Source: Streptomyces smaragdinus (lineage in GTDB: Bacteria > Actinomycetota > Actinomycetes > Streptomycetales > Streptomycetaceae). From it: a DNA stretch of 64,000 bases. The notes beneath the pieces were generated by a model, which saw only the letters and a list, made by a program, of their open reading frames with translations, was not told the DNA's origin and did no database searches. This document shows, piece after piece, positions 1 to 8,467 of the stretch. The stretch covers positions 310,001-374,000 of the forward strand of contig NZ_WEGJ01000002.1 of NCBI RefSeq assembly GCF_009604385.1. The letters are read 5' to 3'. Each line of letters opens with the position of its first letter. The first letter of the stretch is position 1. The position numbers were made by a program, and so were the translations under genes.

Positions 1-2
1 CG

Positions 3-251
3 ATCGCGCCGCACATCCCGATCGCCTTCGACGCAGCCTGCTCGTCGGCCGACATCGACGGCCACAACCGCAACACCACCGCGGCGACGCTGGCTCGTGA
101 GGGGCGCCGGATCCCGGTGGCGGTGCTGACGACCCGTACGACACCGCCGCCGTCCTTCGCCCGCGGCTGGCGGCTGATCCACCTCCACCGGGAGGTCTAC
201 GCGTACGTCGGCCCGGCCGTCCAGGGGTTCGGCAGGGCCGGAAACCCTTGA
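3..251 (+). CDS. C-terminal part of an unrecognised protein, cut by the window edge
   Basis: An open frame enters from the left edge and stops with TGA at 249-251, giving about 82 residues. Codon bias fits the neighbours and there is an Arg/Thr/Pro-rich stretch in the middle. I do not recognise the family; the fragment contains the segment DAACSSADIDGHNRN near its start. The real start lies outside the window. It faces the convergent MarR gene that ends at 365. Confidence 0.5.
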   Translation: MAPHIPIAFDAACSSADIDGHNRNTTAATLAREGRRIPVAVLTTRTTPPPSFARGWRLIHLHREVYAYVGPAVQGFGRAGNP

Positions 252-364
252 TCGGCGGACCCTTCCGGAACTGTGGCGGTGGGCGCTCGTGTAGGCCCCG
301 GGGGAGTCCCGTCCAGAGCCGTCGTCGCCGGTCGCCGGCGTAGGCGCCCGGCCGGCACGTGCCG

Positions 365-832
365 TCAGCCCTCGACATCCTCCAGCTTCCGGGCGATGCG
401 TTCGAGGGCGCTGAGGTCCTCGGGCGAGAGCCGGTCGATGAAGTGGCGTCGCGCCGAGGCGACATGCGTCGGGGCGGCGTTCTTGAGCGTGTCCAGGCCA
501 TGGGCGGTGAGAACGAGGAAACATCCTCTGCCGTCCGCCGGGTCGGGCGCACGTTCCAGGAGGCCTCGCGCTTCCATCCTGGTGGCGTGCCGGGAGAGCC
601 GGCTGCGCGACCATCGCATCTTGGCGGCCTGTTCCCGCAGGGTGCTGGTGTGGTCGGGCCGCTCCGACAGCGTGCTGAGCACCTCGTAATCGGGCTCGGA
701 CAGCCCGACCGCGGCCAGGTCACGCGCCGTCGCGGCCTGCACGGCGACCACCATGCGCCGGTAGGCCCGCCACGCCCGCTCTTCGTCCGGGTTCAGCCAG
801 CGTGTGTTCTCGGCCGAGGACTTCTTTGACAT
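365..832 (-). CDS. MarR-family transcriptional regulator
   Basis: 155 residues, the usual MarR length. The winged-helix part lies around residues 45-115: a recognition-helix region with MRWSRSRLSRHATRMEARG is followed by the wing with DPADGRGCFLVLT, both typical of MarR proteins. It is a cytoplasmic DNA-binding dimer by family. It is transcribed divergently from the FMN reductase/acetyltransferase fusion, only 30 bp away, so it probably controls that gene and itself. The ligand is not evident from the sequence. Confidence 0.9.
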   Translation of the reverse strand: MSKKSSAENTRWLNPDEERAWRAYRRMVVAVQAATARDLAAVGLSEPDYEVLSTLSERPDHTSTLREQAAKMRWSRSRLSRHATRMEARGLLERAPDPADGRGCFLVLTAHGLDTLKNAAPTHVASARRHFIDRLSPEDLSALERIARKLEDVEG

Positions 833-862
833 GTAATCAATCTACCGGCTACTTTCATTTCC
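833..862. promoter_or_regulatory. Shared divergent promoter region of the MarR gene and the reductase gene
   Basis: Only 30 bp separate the two start codons and the stretch is AT-richer than its surroundings (TGTAATCAATCTACC, CTACTTTCATTT). Promoters and a MarR operator must lie here or in the first codons of each gene. I see no long perfect palindrome. Confidence 0.45.
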
Positions 863-1930
863 ATGTCAACGAAAACGGTGCGCGTCCTCGTCCTGGTGTG
901 CAGCACCCGCCCCGGCGCCCTCGGCCCGGCGGTCGGCACATGGCTGACCGAGACGATCACACCTCGCGCCAAGGAACTCGACGTCGAGCTCGTGCCCGTA
1001 TCCCTCGGCGACCTCGACCTGCCCTTCCTCGACGAAGAGGAGCATCCGTCCTCGGGTCTCTACGCGAACGAGCACACCAGACGGTGGAGCGCGCTCGTGG
1101 ACGCCGCCGACGGCTTCATCGTGGTGACGCCGGAGTACAACTACGGAATGCCGGCGACCCTGAAGAACGCGCTCGACTACCTCGGGCGCGAATGGGCGTG
1201 GAAGCCGATCGGCTTCATCAGCTACGGGAACACCTCCGCGGGCACCCGCTCGGTCCAGCACGCCAAGCAGGTGGTCACCACACTGCGCCTGATGCCGTTG
1301 GGACGTACGATCGCGATACGCATCAGCGACGCGGTCGAAGACGGACGGATCCGCCCGAGCGCCGCTCTGGCCGGGGCGGCCACCGGCGTCCTGGACGAAC
1401 TGGTCCGGGTTGCCCACGCCCTGCGTCCGATGCGCGAAGCCGCACGCTGCGGCCTGCAGCCCGGCCCGCTGCCGGGTTCCTACCTGAGGCGGCTGACCCC
1501 CGATGACGCCCCCGAGGTCACGGTGCTGCAGCGGTGCTGCTGGGTGGACGAGGCCCTGGCCAACGACACCCTGGACATCCCGGCCCTGCACGAGTCGCCG
1601 GAGCAGGTGGGCGAGTGGCTGGCAGCCTGGCACGCGACAGGACTGTGGCGGGACGGACGGCTGCTGGGCATGGTGCGGGCCCGGCGTGTCGACAGCGACT
1701 GGCACCTCGGCCGGCTCGGCGTCGTACCGGATCTGCGGAGCCAGGGGCTGGGCCGCAGCCTGCTGCGTACCGCTGAAGCCGCGGCCGAGCCGAGCTGCCG
1801 CCGGGTCGTGCTGCACACCGGTATCCACAGCCGGCAGAACATCGCCCTCTACCGGAGCGAGGGATACCAGTCGGCGTCGATCACCGGCGACGACGGAACC
1901 GTCCGCCTCACCAAGGACATAGCCCCGTAG
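863..1930 (+). CDS. NADPH-dependent FMN reductase fused to a GNAT acetyltransferase
   Basis: 355 residues in two domains. Residues about 7-190 are a flavodoxin-like NADPH-dependent FMN reductase: N-terminal LVLVCSTRPG phosphate loop and the family motif TPEYNYGMPATLKNALD near residue 90. Residues about 205-355 are a GNAT domain with LGRLGVVPDLRSQGLGRSLL as the acetyl-CoA-binding motif and a C-terminal NIALYRSEGY. The expected product is a cytoplasmic quinone/flavin reductase plus an N-acyltransferase on one chain. Both halves are usually separate genes. The join lies around the PGSYLRRLTPDDAPEV segment and I see no frameshift there. Divergent from a MarR regulator, suggesting a response to a redox-active or toxic small molecule. 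Confidence 0.87.
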   Translation: MSTKTVRVLVLVCSTRPGALGPAVGTWLTETITPRAKELDVELVPVSLGDLDLPFLDEEEHPSSGLYANEHTRRWSALVDAADGFIVVTPEYNYGMPATLKNALDYLGREWAWKPIGFISYGNTSAGTRSVQHAKQVVTTLRLMPLGRTIAIRISDAVEDGRIRPSAALAGAATGVLDELVRVAHALRPMREAARCGLQPGPLPGSYLRRLTPDDAPEVTVLQRCCWVDEALANDTLDIPALHESPEQVGEWLAAWHATGLWRDGRLLGMVRARRVDSDWHLGRLGVVPDLRSQGLGRSLLRTAEAAAEPSCRRVVLHTGIHSRQNIALYRSEGYQSASITGDDGTVRLTKDIAP

Positions 1931-2077
1931 AAACGTGGGCGCATGTAGTCGTCCTGCGAGTCTCCCATCGGCGGAGCAGGAGTCGAGCCGCCTGCCGCTC
2001 GGCAGCCGGGTGACCTACCTGGCCGAATTGCGGCTGGACAGTCGGGGCGGGCCGACGGAACATGGCGCGCAGGCGCG

Positions 2078-2677
2078 ATGCCGTCGGGGGAGGGGGCCGT
2101 CAGCACGGGCTGGGTGAATGGAGACGAGCCAGATGGACGGCGGCCGTGGGAGCGGTCGCGTGCCGGTGGTGACCCGGGAGCGGCTGGGTCCGGAGGTCCC
2201 AGTGGGCCGCCTGGGGGGTTCAGTCAGGGGCCGGCCCCCTCAGGGGCGCAGATGCCGCAGCCGGTGAGAAGCCTTCGGGTGTTGATGATGATCCTGGGCG
2301 GTATGCAGGCCGTCCTCGGACTTGGACTGTTGACCAACAGCGTGGCCGTCGCCACGGCCATCTGGGGCGAGGGTGACGCTTCGACCCCGTGCTGCACCAC
2401 GCCGGGTGAGGCTCACTCCGGGGTCATTGTGTTCGCCGGAGTGCTCATGTTCGCGGTCGCTGCGTGGGGCGTCTCTACCGCTCTGAAGTTCCCCACGCGC
2501 CAACCCGGTCTGCGTGTCTCCGCCTTCGCCTACGGCTGGACGGCGCTGCCCTTCACCCTGGCGTTTTACGAAGTGATACCCATTCTGGGACTGATCTGGC
2601 TCGTGGCGGCCATCCTGGCAGTCGTCCGCCCCAACCAGCCGGAATGCCGGGCATGGTTCGGTTATCAGCCCCTCTGA
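2078..2677 (+). CDS. Membrane protein with proline/glycine-rich N-terminus
   Basis: About 199 residues. The first 60 are Gly/Pro/Ser-rich and disordered; then come three to four hydrophobic stretches around residues 68-95, 112-135 and 152-182, with a Cys pair (STPCCTTPG) in the first loop. I do not recognise a named family; the architecture is that of small Streptomyces integral membrane proteins with a disordered cytoplasmic tail. The start is uncertain: ATG at 2078 has no clear ribosome site, and GTG at 2114 is an in-frame alternative. Confidence 0.62.
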   Translation: MPSGEGAVSTGWVNGDEPDGRRPWERSRAGGDPGAAGSGGPSGPPGGFSQGPAPSGAQMPQPVRSLRVLMMILGGMQAVLGLGLLTNSVAVATAIWGEGDASTPCCTTPGEAHSGVIVFAGVLMFAVAAWGVSTALKFPTRQPGLRVSAFAYGWTALPFTLAFYEVIPILGLIWLVAAILAVVRPNQPECRAWFGYQPL

Positions 2678-2821
2678 GGGATCAGGGTTCGGGCGTCCCC
2701 GGATCTCGAGTGGCGCCCGGCCGGACCCGGCCGCAGTAGGGCCTGCCCCACCGTGCTCCAGGGGGCTTGTCGGAGTGCCTGAGCCCGGCGCCCCACGATC
2801 GGCTGTCCGCACGTTGTTCGC

Positions 2822-3181
2822 GTGGCGGAAGGTGGACGGGTGAGAGCGCGGATCGGGTACTCGGCATGGATCGTGGGCGTGGTGCAGTTCTTCGTCGTCC
2901 ACTGGATCGCCGAGTCGGCTTGGGGCAGACCGTACAGCTGGGCGCGGAACAACATCAGCGACCTGGGCAACGCTCACTGTGCTCAGCAGTTGGATCCTGA
3001 GCCGCGGTACATCTGTTCCCCGGAGCACGGTCTGATGAATGGTTCGTTCGTCGCCCTGGGGGTGCTGTTCGTTGTCGGTGCTGCCCTGACCGGTGGTGTC
3101 CTCTGGCGCGGGGGACGGGCCGCTTCTGGGTGCTGGTTGTCGGGGTTCGCGGGCTCGTTCGCCGGGCGGTGCATGAGGTGA
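2822..3181 (+). pseudogene. Remnant of a DUF998 membrane protein, frameshifted
   Basis: The first 95 codons match the DUF998 pattern: a first membrane helix, then ARNNISDLGN, a Cys-containing loop ending in RYICSPEHGLMN and a second helix. After about 3105 the reading turns to non-family sequence, while the neighbouring frame reads GRFWVLVVGVRGLVRRAVHEV, the expected continuation. A one- or two-base shift therefore broke the gene and the last helices are missing. GTG at 2822 or 2840 are possible starts. Confidence 0.6.
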
Positions 3182-3196
3182 TGCGGGCAGAACGTC

Positions 3197-3735
3197 TCAG
3201 CCGCGCTGGTTGAGGGCTCTGGTCAGGGTGCTGGTTGCCCGGGTGAAGTCGCCGGCCTGGAGAGCAGGGGCGGGGATCGTGAAGTGCAGCAGCCCTCCGT
3301 CGCAATACCCCGACTCGTCCGGCGGGTACGCGAGCTGCAGCAGGTGCGTACAGGGATCGCTGCGCCCCTTGGGGAGAGCGGCTGGCAGAGATCCAGCGTC
3401 GGCCAGAAGAAGTTGAGCAGGCCGGGCCAGCAGGGCAGGATGTCGCCGAGCCGCGGCGCGAGCCTCTCGGTGGACAGGCCCAGCTGCAGCCTGCGGTACT
3501 CCTGCCAGGGTGTCCCCCGGATCGAGTAGCGCCGGGCCACCTCGGCGGCAGGCCCGTGGCAGGCTTCCCCGGCCCCGCGGACGTCAGCCGAAACCGGGCA
3601 GGGCCATCGCCGCCAGCTTCTCCCCCTCGGCGTCCCCCAACTCCCGTACTCCACGCACGTCTTCACCGAACTCCGTGCCTGAACTGCAGTACATGGATGC
3701 CGTCTACGAGCGGTGAACACCCGGATCGATAGCAT
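3197..3735 (-). pseudogene. Decayed gene with DUF1963 (YwqG-like) C-terminus
   Basis: No single frame carries the whole gene. One minus-strand frame reads RYSIRGTPWQEYRRLQLGL and GDILPCWPGLLNFFWPTLDL; a second frame then reads LLQLAYPPDESGYCDGG and LLHFTIPAPALQAGDF before a TGA at 3197-3199. The LLQL...DGGLLHF pattern resembles the end of DUF1963 proteins. At least one frameshift lies near 3380. The family assignment rests on this short C-terminal pattern. Confidence 0.45.
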
Positions 3736-3749
3736 CGCGTATGCGCATG

Positions 3750-3783
3750 TCAGGGGATCCCGGCCGCGGCTGGGATCCCCTGA
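3750..3783 (-). terminator. 12-bp perfect hairpin downstream of the VOC gene
   Basis: Arms 3750-3761 (TCAGGGGATCCC) and 3772-3783 (GGGATCCCCTGA) are exact reverse complements with a 10-base GC-rich loop. It lies 21 bases beyond the stop of the minus-strand VOC gene. No T-run follows, which is common for Streptomyces terminators. Confidence 0.7.
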
Positions 3784-3804
3784 GGTTCCGGAGTTGGGCC
3801 ACGC

Positions 3805-4158
3805 TCAGCTCTTCCGCCCACCCAGGACGCAGAACTCGTTGCCTTCCGGGTCGAGGAGGGTCACCCAGTGCTGTTCCGTCTGCACGGAATCGGCGCGCCG
3901 GGCACCGAGGGAGAGCAGCCTGGCGACCTCGGCCTCCTGATCGTCGGGGCGGAAGTCGGGGTGGAGCCTGTTCTTCGACGCCTTGCCCTCGGGGACAGGT
4001 ACGAAGAGCAGTCCCGGCATCCGGTCCGGTTCGGGCCGGATCTCGATGATCTCCTCGGATTCGTCGACCACTACCCAGCCGAGAGCCTCGGCCCACCAGC
4101 GCCCGAGGGTGACGGGGTCGGTGGAGTCGACGATGATCTGTTCCCATTGCAGTGCCAT
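3805..4158 (-). CDS. VOC-superfamily (glyoxalase/bleomycin-resistance-like) protein
   Basis: 117 residues starting MALQWEQIIVDSTDP, the classic beginning of the actinobacterial glyoxalase-like domain; it ends with WVTLLDPEGNEFCVLGG, the second half of the metal-binding fold. The ATG at 4158 is chosen because the alignment with VOC proteins begins there, although the frame is open further upstream. Cytoplasmic, substrate unknown: members may be dioxygenase-like, isomerases or simple binding proteins. It ends before a strong hairpin. Confidence 0.85.
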   Translation of the reverse strand: MALQWEQIIVDSTDPVTLGRWWAEALGWVVVDESEEIIEIRPEPDRMPGLLFVPVPEGKASKNRLHPDFRPDDQEAEVARLLSLGARRADSVQTEQHWVTLLDPEGNEFCVLGGRKS

Positions 4159-4229
4159 GGGCCTGAGCATAGGCATGACCTGCGGCTGTCCCTCCGCCGA
4201 GGGGCGCGCCGCTCCGGTTGGCTCACCGG

Positions 4230-4980
4230 TTACCTGCCGTTGGCCCGAAGAGTTGACACGGCGGAGACGGTGGCGTAGCCGCGCCATTCGAGTGCTGCGG
4301 CGTCGGAGTAGGCGTTGAAACCCACGGCCCATCCGCCGTCGGCCTGCTGTCCGGCCTCCAGACGGTCCAGGTCGTGGGCGACGGCGGCGTCGTTCACCAG
4401 GGCGCGGACCGGGCGGCCTGGTTCCGGTGCGAGGTCGAGGAGGCGCAGGGTCTCGCCTTCGGCGCCTCCCGCGACGGGAACGGCGGCGTCGGCAGGCACG
4501 TACCGGCCCAGGCGCCGGAGGAGGTCGGCGGCCTGGGGGTGGGTGTCTGCAGCAGCGTCGAGGAACCGGAGGGCGAACGACAGGACGTAGGCGAACGGAG
4601 CCTCGTCCATCTGATCGATCGCCTCGAAGCAGTAGCGGGTCACCCGCGTCAGCCAGGGATGCTCCCTCGCCCGGTCATCGAACCGGGCGACGCGATGAGC
4701 GTGGGCGGCGACCCCCGCCGTGATCTGCAGGGACGTTGCTTTGGAATCGGTCTCGATCCAGAGCGGCGCGCAGGCCGCTGGGTTCGCGACCGGCAGCGCG
4801 AAGGGCAGGCCCCCGTCGGGCAGGGTCACCGAGTCGAGCCAGTCGAAGAGCCTGACCGTCGCGGGGGCCGATCCGGGGCCGGTGTCGGCGATCGCTTCCA
4901 GCGCGTGCATGGCCCCGGCCGGTTGGCTCTCGGGTGTGCGCAAGTCGGGTTCGATGCCCCACCCGTACCCGCCGTCGGGG
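4230..4980 (-). pseudogene. C-terminal part of a prenyltransferase/squalene-cyclase-fold-like gene, separated from its start by an insertion
   Basis: About 250 codons from PDGGYGWGIEPDL to the TAA at 4230-4232. It has DGG(Y/L/W)-type repeats (DGGYGWG, DGGLPFAL, DGGWAVGF) spaced along an alpha-rich chain, as in alpha-toroid prenyltransferase/terpene-cyclase-like proteins; I cannot name a substrate. The first 48 codons are at 6757-6900. Joining the pieces at the element ends gives AYRN followed by PDGGYGWG in one frame without loss or duplication, so this was one intact gene of roughly 298 residues before the insertion. Confidence 0.82.
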
Positions 4981-6757
4981 TCGGAACTGTTGGCTGATGA
5001 GCGTGTATGGGTGGGCATGAGTGTGCCGGAGTGAGTGTGTGGTGTCTGTGGGTTTGTCTGATGGGGTGACTTTTGTGGGCCGGGGTCGTTGATCACGGGA
5101 CTGGGCCGGGTTGATCTGGGTGGGGGTGGGTGTGGTGCGGGTGTTGGCGGAGTCGTTCGTGGTGGCGGGTCCGTCCGGGGTGTCGGTCCGTACCCGTCTG
5201 AAGCACCTCACGCCCGGGGACGAGGCGGTGCTGCGGCAGGTCGGCGCGCATCTGGGCTCGCTGGCGTCCGCGGATCTGAAGCAGCGTTGTGCGGACGGGA
5301 CCGGGTATTCGGCGGAGTCGTGGGCGGTGCGTAAGCGGGTGTTGACGCCGTTGTCGTCGTCTCGGTGGGCGGGGTCGATCACGAAGGCGTCGCACGATCA
5401 GTGGGGGCTGGCCCGGCGCGGGCAGCACGCACACATCCAGAGCCTTCGGGCCGGTGTCGCGATGATCGAGCAGCGGCTGTCGCTGCCGGTCGGCGCGAAG
5501 GGCAGCAAGCGAACCCCGGGGGGTTACGGCTCCCAGCGGGAGTGGTTCGCCAAGTCACGCCGGCTGCGGGTCCTGCAGGACCGATTCGACGCGCAGCGTG
5601 CGGATCACGAGGCGGGTCGGGTGCGGGTGGTGCGCGGCGGGAAGAAACGCGCCCGCACCCGCCACCACCTGCACGAGGCGGGACTGACCGAGGAGCAGTG
5701 GCGCCAGGGGTGGGAGGCGGCGCGCTGGTTTCTGTCCGCGGACGGGGAGAGTGGGAAGCGGTTCGGGAACGAGACCATCCGCGTCACACCGGGCGGCGGC
5801 GTCAGCATCAAGCTGCCCGCCCCTTTGGCGCATCTGGCCAACAGTCCGCACGGCCGCTACACCCTCACCGGTACGGTCGCTTTCGCGCACCGGGGCGACG
5901 AATGGGCCGACCGCGTCACCGCGGACCGGGCCGTCGCCTACCGCATCACCTTCGACCCGTCGCGCGGACGCTGGTACCTGACCGCCGCCTGGACCCTCCC
6001 ACCGGTGCAGGCGGTGCCGCTTGCGGCGGCGGTTGCCGGGGGTGTGGTGGGGGTGGACACCAACGCCGACCACCTCGCGGCCTGGCGCCTCGACCCGCAC
6101 GGCAATCCCGTCGGTGAACCCCGCCGCTTCACCTACGACCTCACCGGCCCGGCCACACACCGCGACGCGCAGGTCCGCCACGCCCTCACCCGCCTGCTGC
6201 ACTGGGCCGCCCGGCACGGGCTGGCGATCGCGGTCGAGGACCTGGACTTCACCGCCGAGACCACCCGGGAGAAACACGGACGCCGCAAACGCTTCCGGCA
6301 TCTGATCGCGGGGATGCCGGTCGCCAGGTTGCGGGCGCGGCTGGTGTCCATGGCCGCCGAACTCGGCATCCCGATCGTCGCGGTCGACCCCGCCTACACC
6401 TCACGCTGGGGCGCCCGGCACTGGCAGAAGCCCCTCACCACCAGCACACGTACACCGACTCGTCACGATGCCGCTGCGGTGGCGATCGGACGACGCGCCC
6501 TCGGGCACCGCATCCGGCGACGGACGGCACCGCCCCCACACGACCGGAGCGATCGTGCGGGGCATCGGACCGCCCAGGCCGGACACGGCACCCGACGGCG
6601 TGAGGAAACCCGCCCCCGGACCCCCGGACCACGGACACGATCCGCCGGCCCGGACCCCGGGCGAAAGCGGGCGACCAGGACACCCAACACCGTTCGGGAT
6701 GTCCGCAGCGACCAGGAATGGATCCAACACCCACTCCTGCTCACTGAACAGGAACGG
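4981..6757 (+). mobile_element. TnpB-bearing insertion element, copy 1 (about 1777 bp, no transposase gene)
   Basis: Ends were set by two independent comparisons: the interrupted host gene reads through if 4981-6757 is removed, and similarity to the second copy (18520-20297) begins and stops at the same points. There is no target duplication; the triplet GGT is present at both junctions, so the cut is ambiguous by one or two bases. The only gene is tnpB; no Y1 (IS605) or serine (IS607) TnpA is present. Absence of target duplication plus a GGT at both ends fits dinucleotide-core recombination as in IS607, or IS200/IS605-type transposition. The right end carries a hairpin. Confidence 0.8.
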
Positions 6758-6766
6758 TTGCGGTAG
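5132..6766 (+). CDS. tnpB: TnpB-related RNA-guided nuclease-like protein of the insertion element, copy 1
   Basis: About 544 residues from GTG 5132, chosen because the second copy starts at the matching GTG; TTG 5111 is an upstream alternative. The C-terminal half has a RuvC-like core: Asp in VVGVDTNADHLA (about residue 309), Glu in IAVEDLDF (about 369) and Asp in TPTRHDAAAVAIG (about 446). The CxxC zinc finger usual between the second and third acidic residue is absent; the stretch reads AYTSRWGARHWQKPL. The last 90 residues are Arg/Pro/Thr-rich and probably overlap the guide-RNA scaffold region. Translation runs past the element end by three codons into host DNA, because copy 1 has CAG where copy 2 has the stop TAG. 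Confidence 0.82.
   Translation: MVRVLAESFVVAGPSGVSVRTRLKHLTPGDEAVLRQVGAHLGSLASADLKQRCADGTGYSAESWAVRKRVLTPLSSSRWAGSITKASHDQWGLARRGQHAHIQSLRAGVAMIEQRLSLPVGAKGSKRTPGGYGSQREWFAKSRRLRVLQDRFDAQRADHEAGRVRVVRGGKKRARTRHHLHEAGLTEEQWRQGWEAARWFLSADGESGKRFGNETIRVTPGGGVSIKLPAPLAHLANSPHGRYTLTGTVAFAHRGDEWADRVTADRAVAYRITFDPSRGRWYLTAAWTLPPVQAVPLAAAVAGGVVGVDTNADHLAAWRLDPHGNPVGEPRRFTYDLTGPATHRDAQVRHALTRLLHWAARHGLAIAVEDLDFTAETTREKHGRRKRFRHLIAGMPVARLRARLVSMAAELGIPIVAVDPAYTSRWGARHWQKPLTTSTRTPTRHDAAAVAIGRRALGHRIRRRTAPPPHDRSDRAGHRTAQAGHGTRRREETRPRTPGPRTRSAGPDPGRKRATRTPNTVRDVRSDQEWIQHPLLLTEQERLR
6713..6739 (+). repeat. Subterminal hairpin at the right end of element copy 1
   Basis: CAGGAATGG (6713-6721) pairs with CCACTCCTG (6731-6739) with one G-T type mismatch and a 9-base loop, ending 18 bases inside the right boundary. 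The same hairpin is at 20253-20279 in copy 2. Right-end hairpins of this kind are recognised by TnpA in IS200/IS605 elements and form part of the omega-RNA in TnpB systems. Confidence 0.6.
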
Positions 6767-6900
6767 GCCTCCACCGCGGCGAGTACCGCCTCCCGGTTTG
6801 CGGGATCCGCCTCTCCGGTGAGCAGCGCGAAGCGACGCCGGTCCAGGACACGTCCGTGAGCTGCCAGGAACGAGGCCGCCCGGCTTGTATCGATACTCAT
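6758..6900 (-). pseudogene. N-terminal 48 codons of the interrupted prenyltransferase-like gene
   Basis: ATG at 6900 opens MSIDTSRAASFLAAHGRV and reads to AVEAYRN at the element boundary. The frame matches the fragment at 4230-4980. It keeps its start but is cut off from the rest by 1.8 kb of inserted DNA, so no functional product is expected. Confidence 0.82.
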
Positions 6901-7191
6901 ACGTCCTACGCTGCCACGCGTACGGCGTGATGGTCTTGGACGAATCGGTCAGCCGCGCTGTCCGGTATGGAACGCGAGTACATCTGCGGCGCCACCGTTG
7001 CCGACCCCAACATGCTCGTCTGGCGAACAAATATCCGGTTGCCTATCGGCGGTGGTGGTGGATGCAATGGCCGCCATGATCCCGCAGGGGCGTTCGCGAC
7101 GGCGAGACGAGATGAACGCGTGCCACCGTGCCTGGCCGCCCGGCGATCCGGGCAACCTGCGACCGAGTCGTCACACGGGAGACGCCAGCGC

Positions 7192-8304
7192 ATGAATACG
7201 TCACCATCGTCATCCGGAGCGGAGCGGACTGACGGATCACCGGTACAGATCGGCGCCCTCGTTCCCCTGTCCCGGCCTGGCTGGATCGAGGCAGGCCGGC
7301 ACTTGCTCGCCGGCCTCGAGTCGGCCGTTCGCGACGTCAATGACGCCGGCGGGATCACCGGAAGGCCACTCGAGCTGGTGGTCCGGGACACCGCGGCTGA
7401 TCCGCGGAAGGCTGCGGAAGCCGTGGACGAATTGGCCTGTCTGGGCGTGGCTGCTTTGGCGGGGGAGTATCACAGCGTCGTCGCTCGTGCCGCTGCCGCC
7501 CGGGCCGATGCCCTCGGCCTGCCGTTCCTCTGCTCGTCAGCGGTGCTCGACGCGCTCACCGAACACCCGACGTACTGGGTCGCGCGCCTGTGCCCGGCGC
7601 AGTCCCACGGCTGGCGGATCTATGCCGACTTCCTCCTCGGCGCGGGTCATTCCCGAATTGCCGTTGCTGCCCAGCCGAGCGTCTACTGGGCAGCCGGGGC
7701 CCGCATTCTGCGGGATTACCTCGCTCCGCGCGGCGGTACCGTCATCGAACTCGACATGGGCGCGCTCGCCCCCACGGCCGTATGCGACGAACTCGTCCGC
7801 CATCGCGCGACGGCACTCCTCCTTCTGACCGGCCACCCGGAGCCGGCGGTGTCGATCGTCAATTCCGTCCGCCGCGACCAGCGCCTCGCCGAGATCATGA
7901 TCGGTGCTCCGGCCGGGCAACCGGAGTTCGCCGAATGGGCGGCGCTGCTGGGCGACGAAGGCTCGGCGATCCCGTTCCTGCGCTACCTGCCCGAGCGCCT
8001 CAGCCCACTCGGCGTACGAGTCGAGACGGCCCTCCGCGAGCGGCTGGGCGAAGCCCCCTCCTTCGTCGCCTTCGAGGGCTACGACACGGTCGCCGTCCTT
8101 GCCGATGTGCTGCGTTCTCACGGCGCGGACCGGGCGCGTATCGCCGAATCCTGGCCGCACGTCGCGGTCGAGGGCACTCGCGGGCGGATCCGTTTCTCCC
8201 GGACGCCGGGCATCAGCGTGTGGCAATGGGCTTGGACGTCGGTCCAGGTCGCTGATCGGGATCCGGCGGAACCCCATCGCTTTCGGATCCTTCACACCGG
8301 TTGA
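7192..8304 (+). CDS. Periplasmic-binding-protein-like (type I fold) receptor protein without signal peptide
   Basis: About 370 residues. The chain follows the branched-chain amino acid/amide receptor pattern: VQIGALVPLSRPGWIEAGRH at the start, VNDAGGITGRPLELVVRD, repeated TP/AA-rich helices, then FEGYDTVAVLADVLRSHGA. By family it is a two-lobed small-molecule sensor. ATG 7192 is chosen because the conserved strand begins just after it; no export signal or lipobox precedes the domain, so it may act inside the cell, unlike true ABC-transport receptors. No permease genes are adjacent. Confidence 0.75.
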   Translation: MNTSPSSSGAERTDGSPVQIGALVPLSRPGWIEAGRHLLAGLESAVRDVNDAGGITGRPLELVVRDTAADPRKAAEAVDELACLGVAALAGEYHSVVARAAAARADALGLPFLCSSAVLDALTEHPTYWVARLCPAQSHGWRIYADFLLGAGHSRIAVAAQPSVYWAAGARILRDYLAPRGGTVIELDMGALAPTAVCDELVRHRATALLLLTGHPEPAVSIVNSVRRDQRLAEIMIGAPAGQPEFAEWAALLGDEGSAIPFLRYLPERLSPLGVRVETALRERLGEAPSFVAFEGYDTVAVLADVLRSHGADRARIAESWPHVAVEGTRGRIRFSRTPGISVWQWAWTSVQVADRDPAEPHRFRILHTG

Positions 8305-8467
8305 GAGAGGACGGAGGCTCGACTGCCCGGAAGCGTCCGAAGTCCAGGCCGTCATTGTGTCCGCGTGTCAACATGAACTCTCAGGCGCCCGAAGAACCCG
8401 ACAGCGTTCGAGGGCTTCGCGACGGCTCGCCGCGGCCGGCTCCGGCTCGCGACGGAAGGATGACGCG

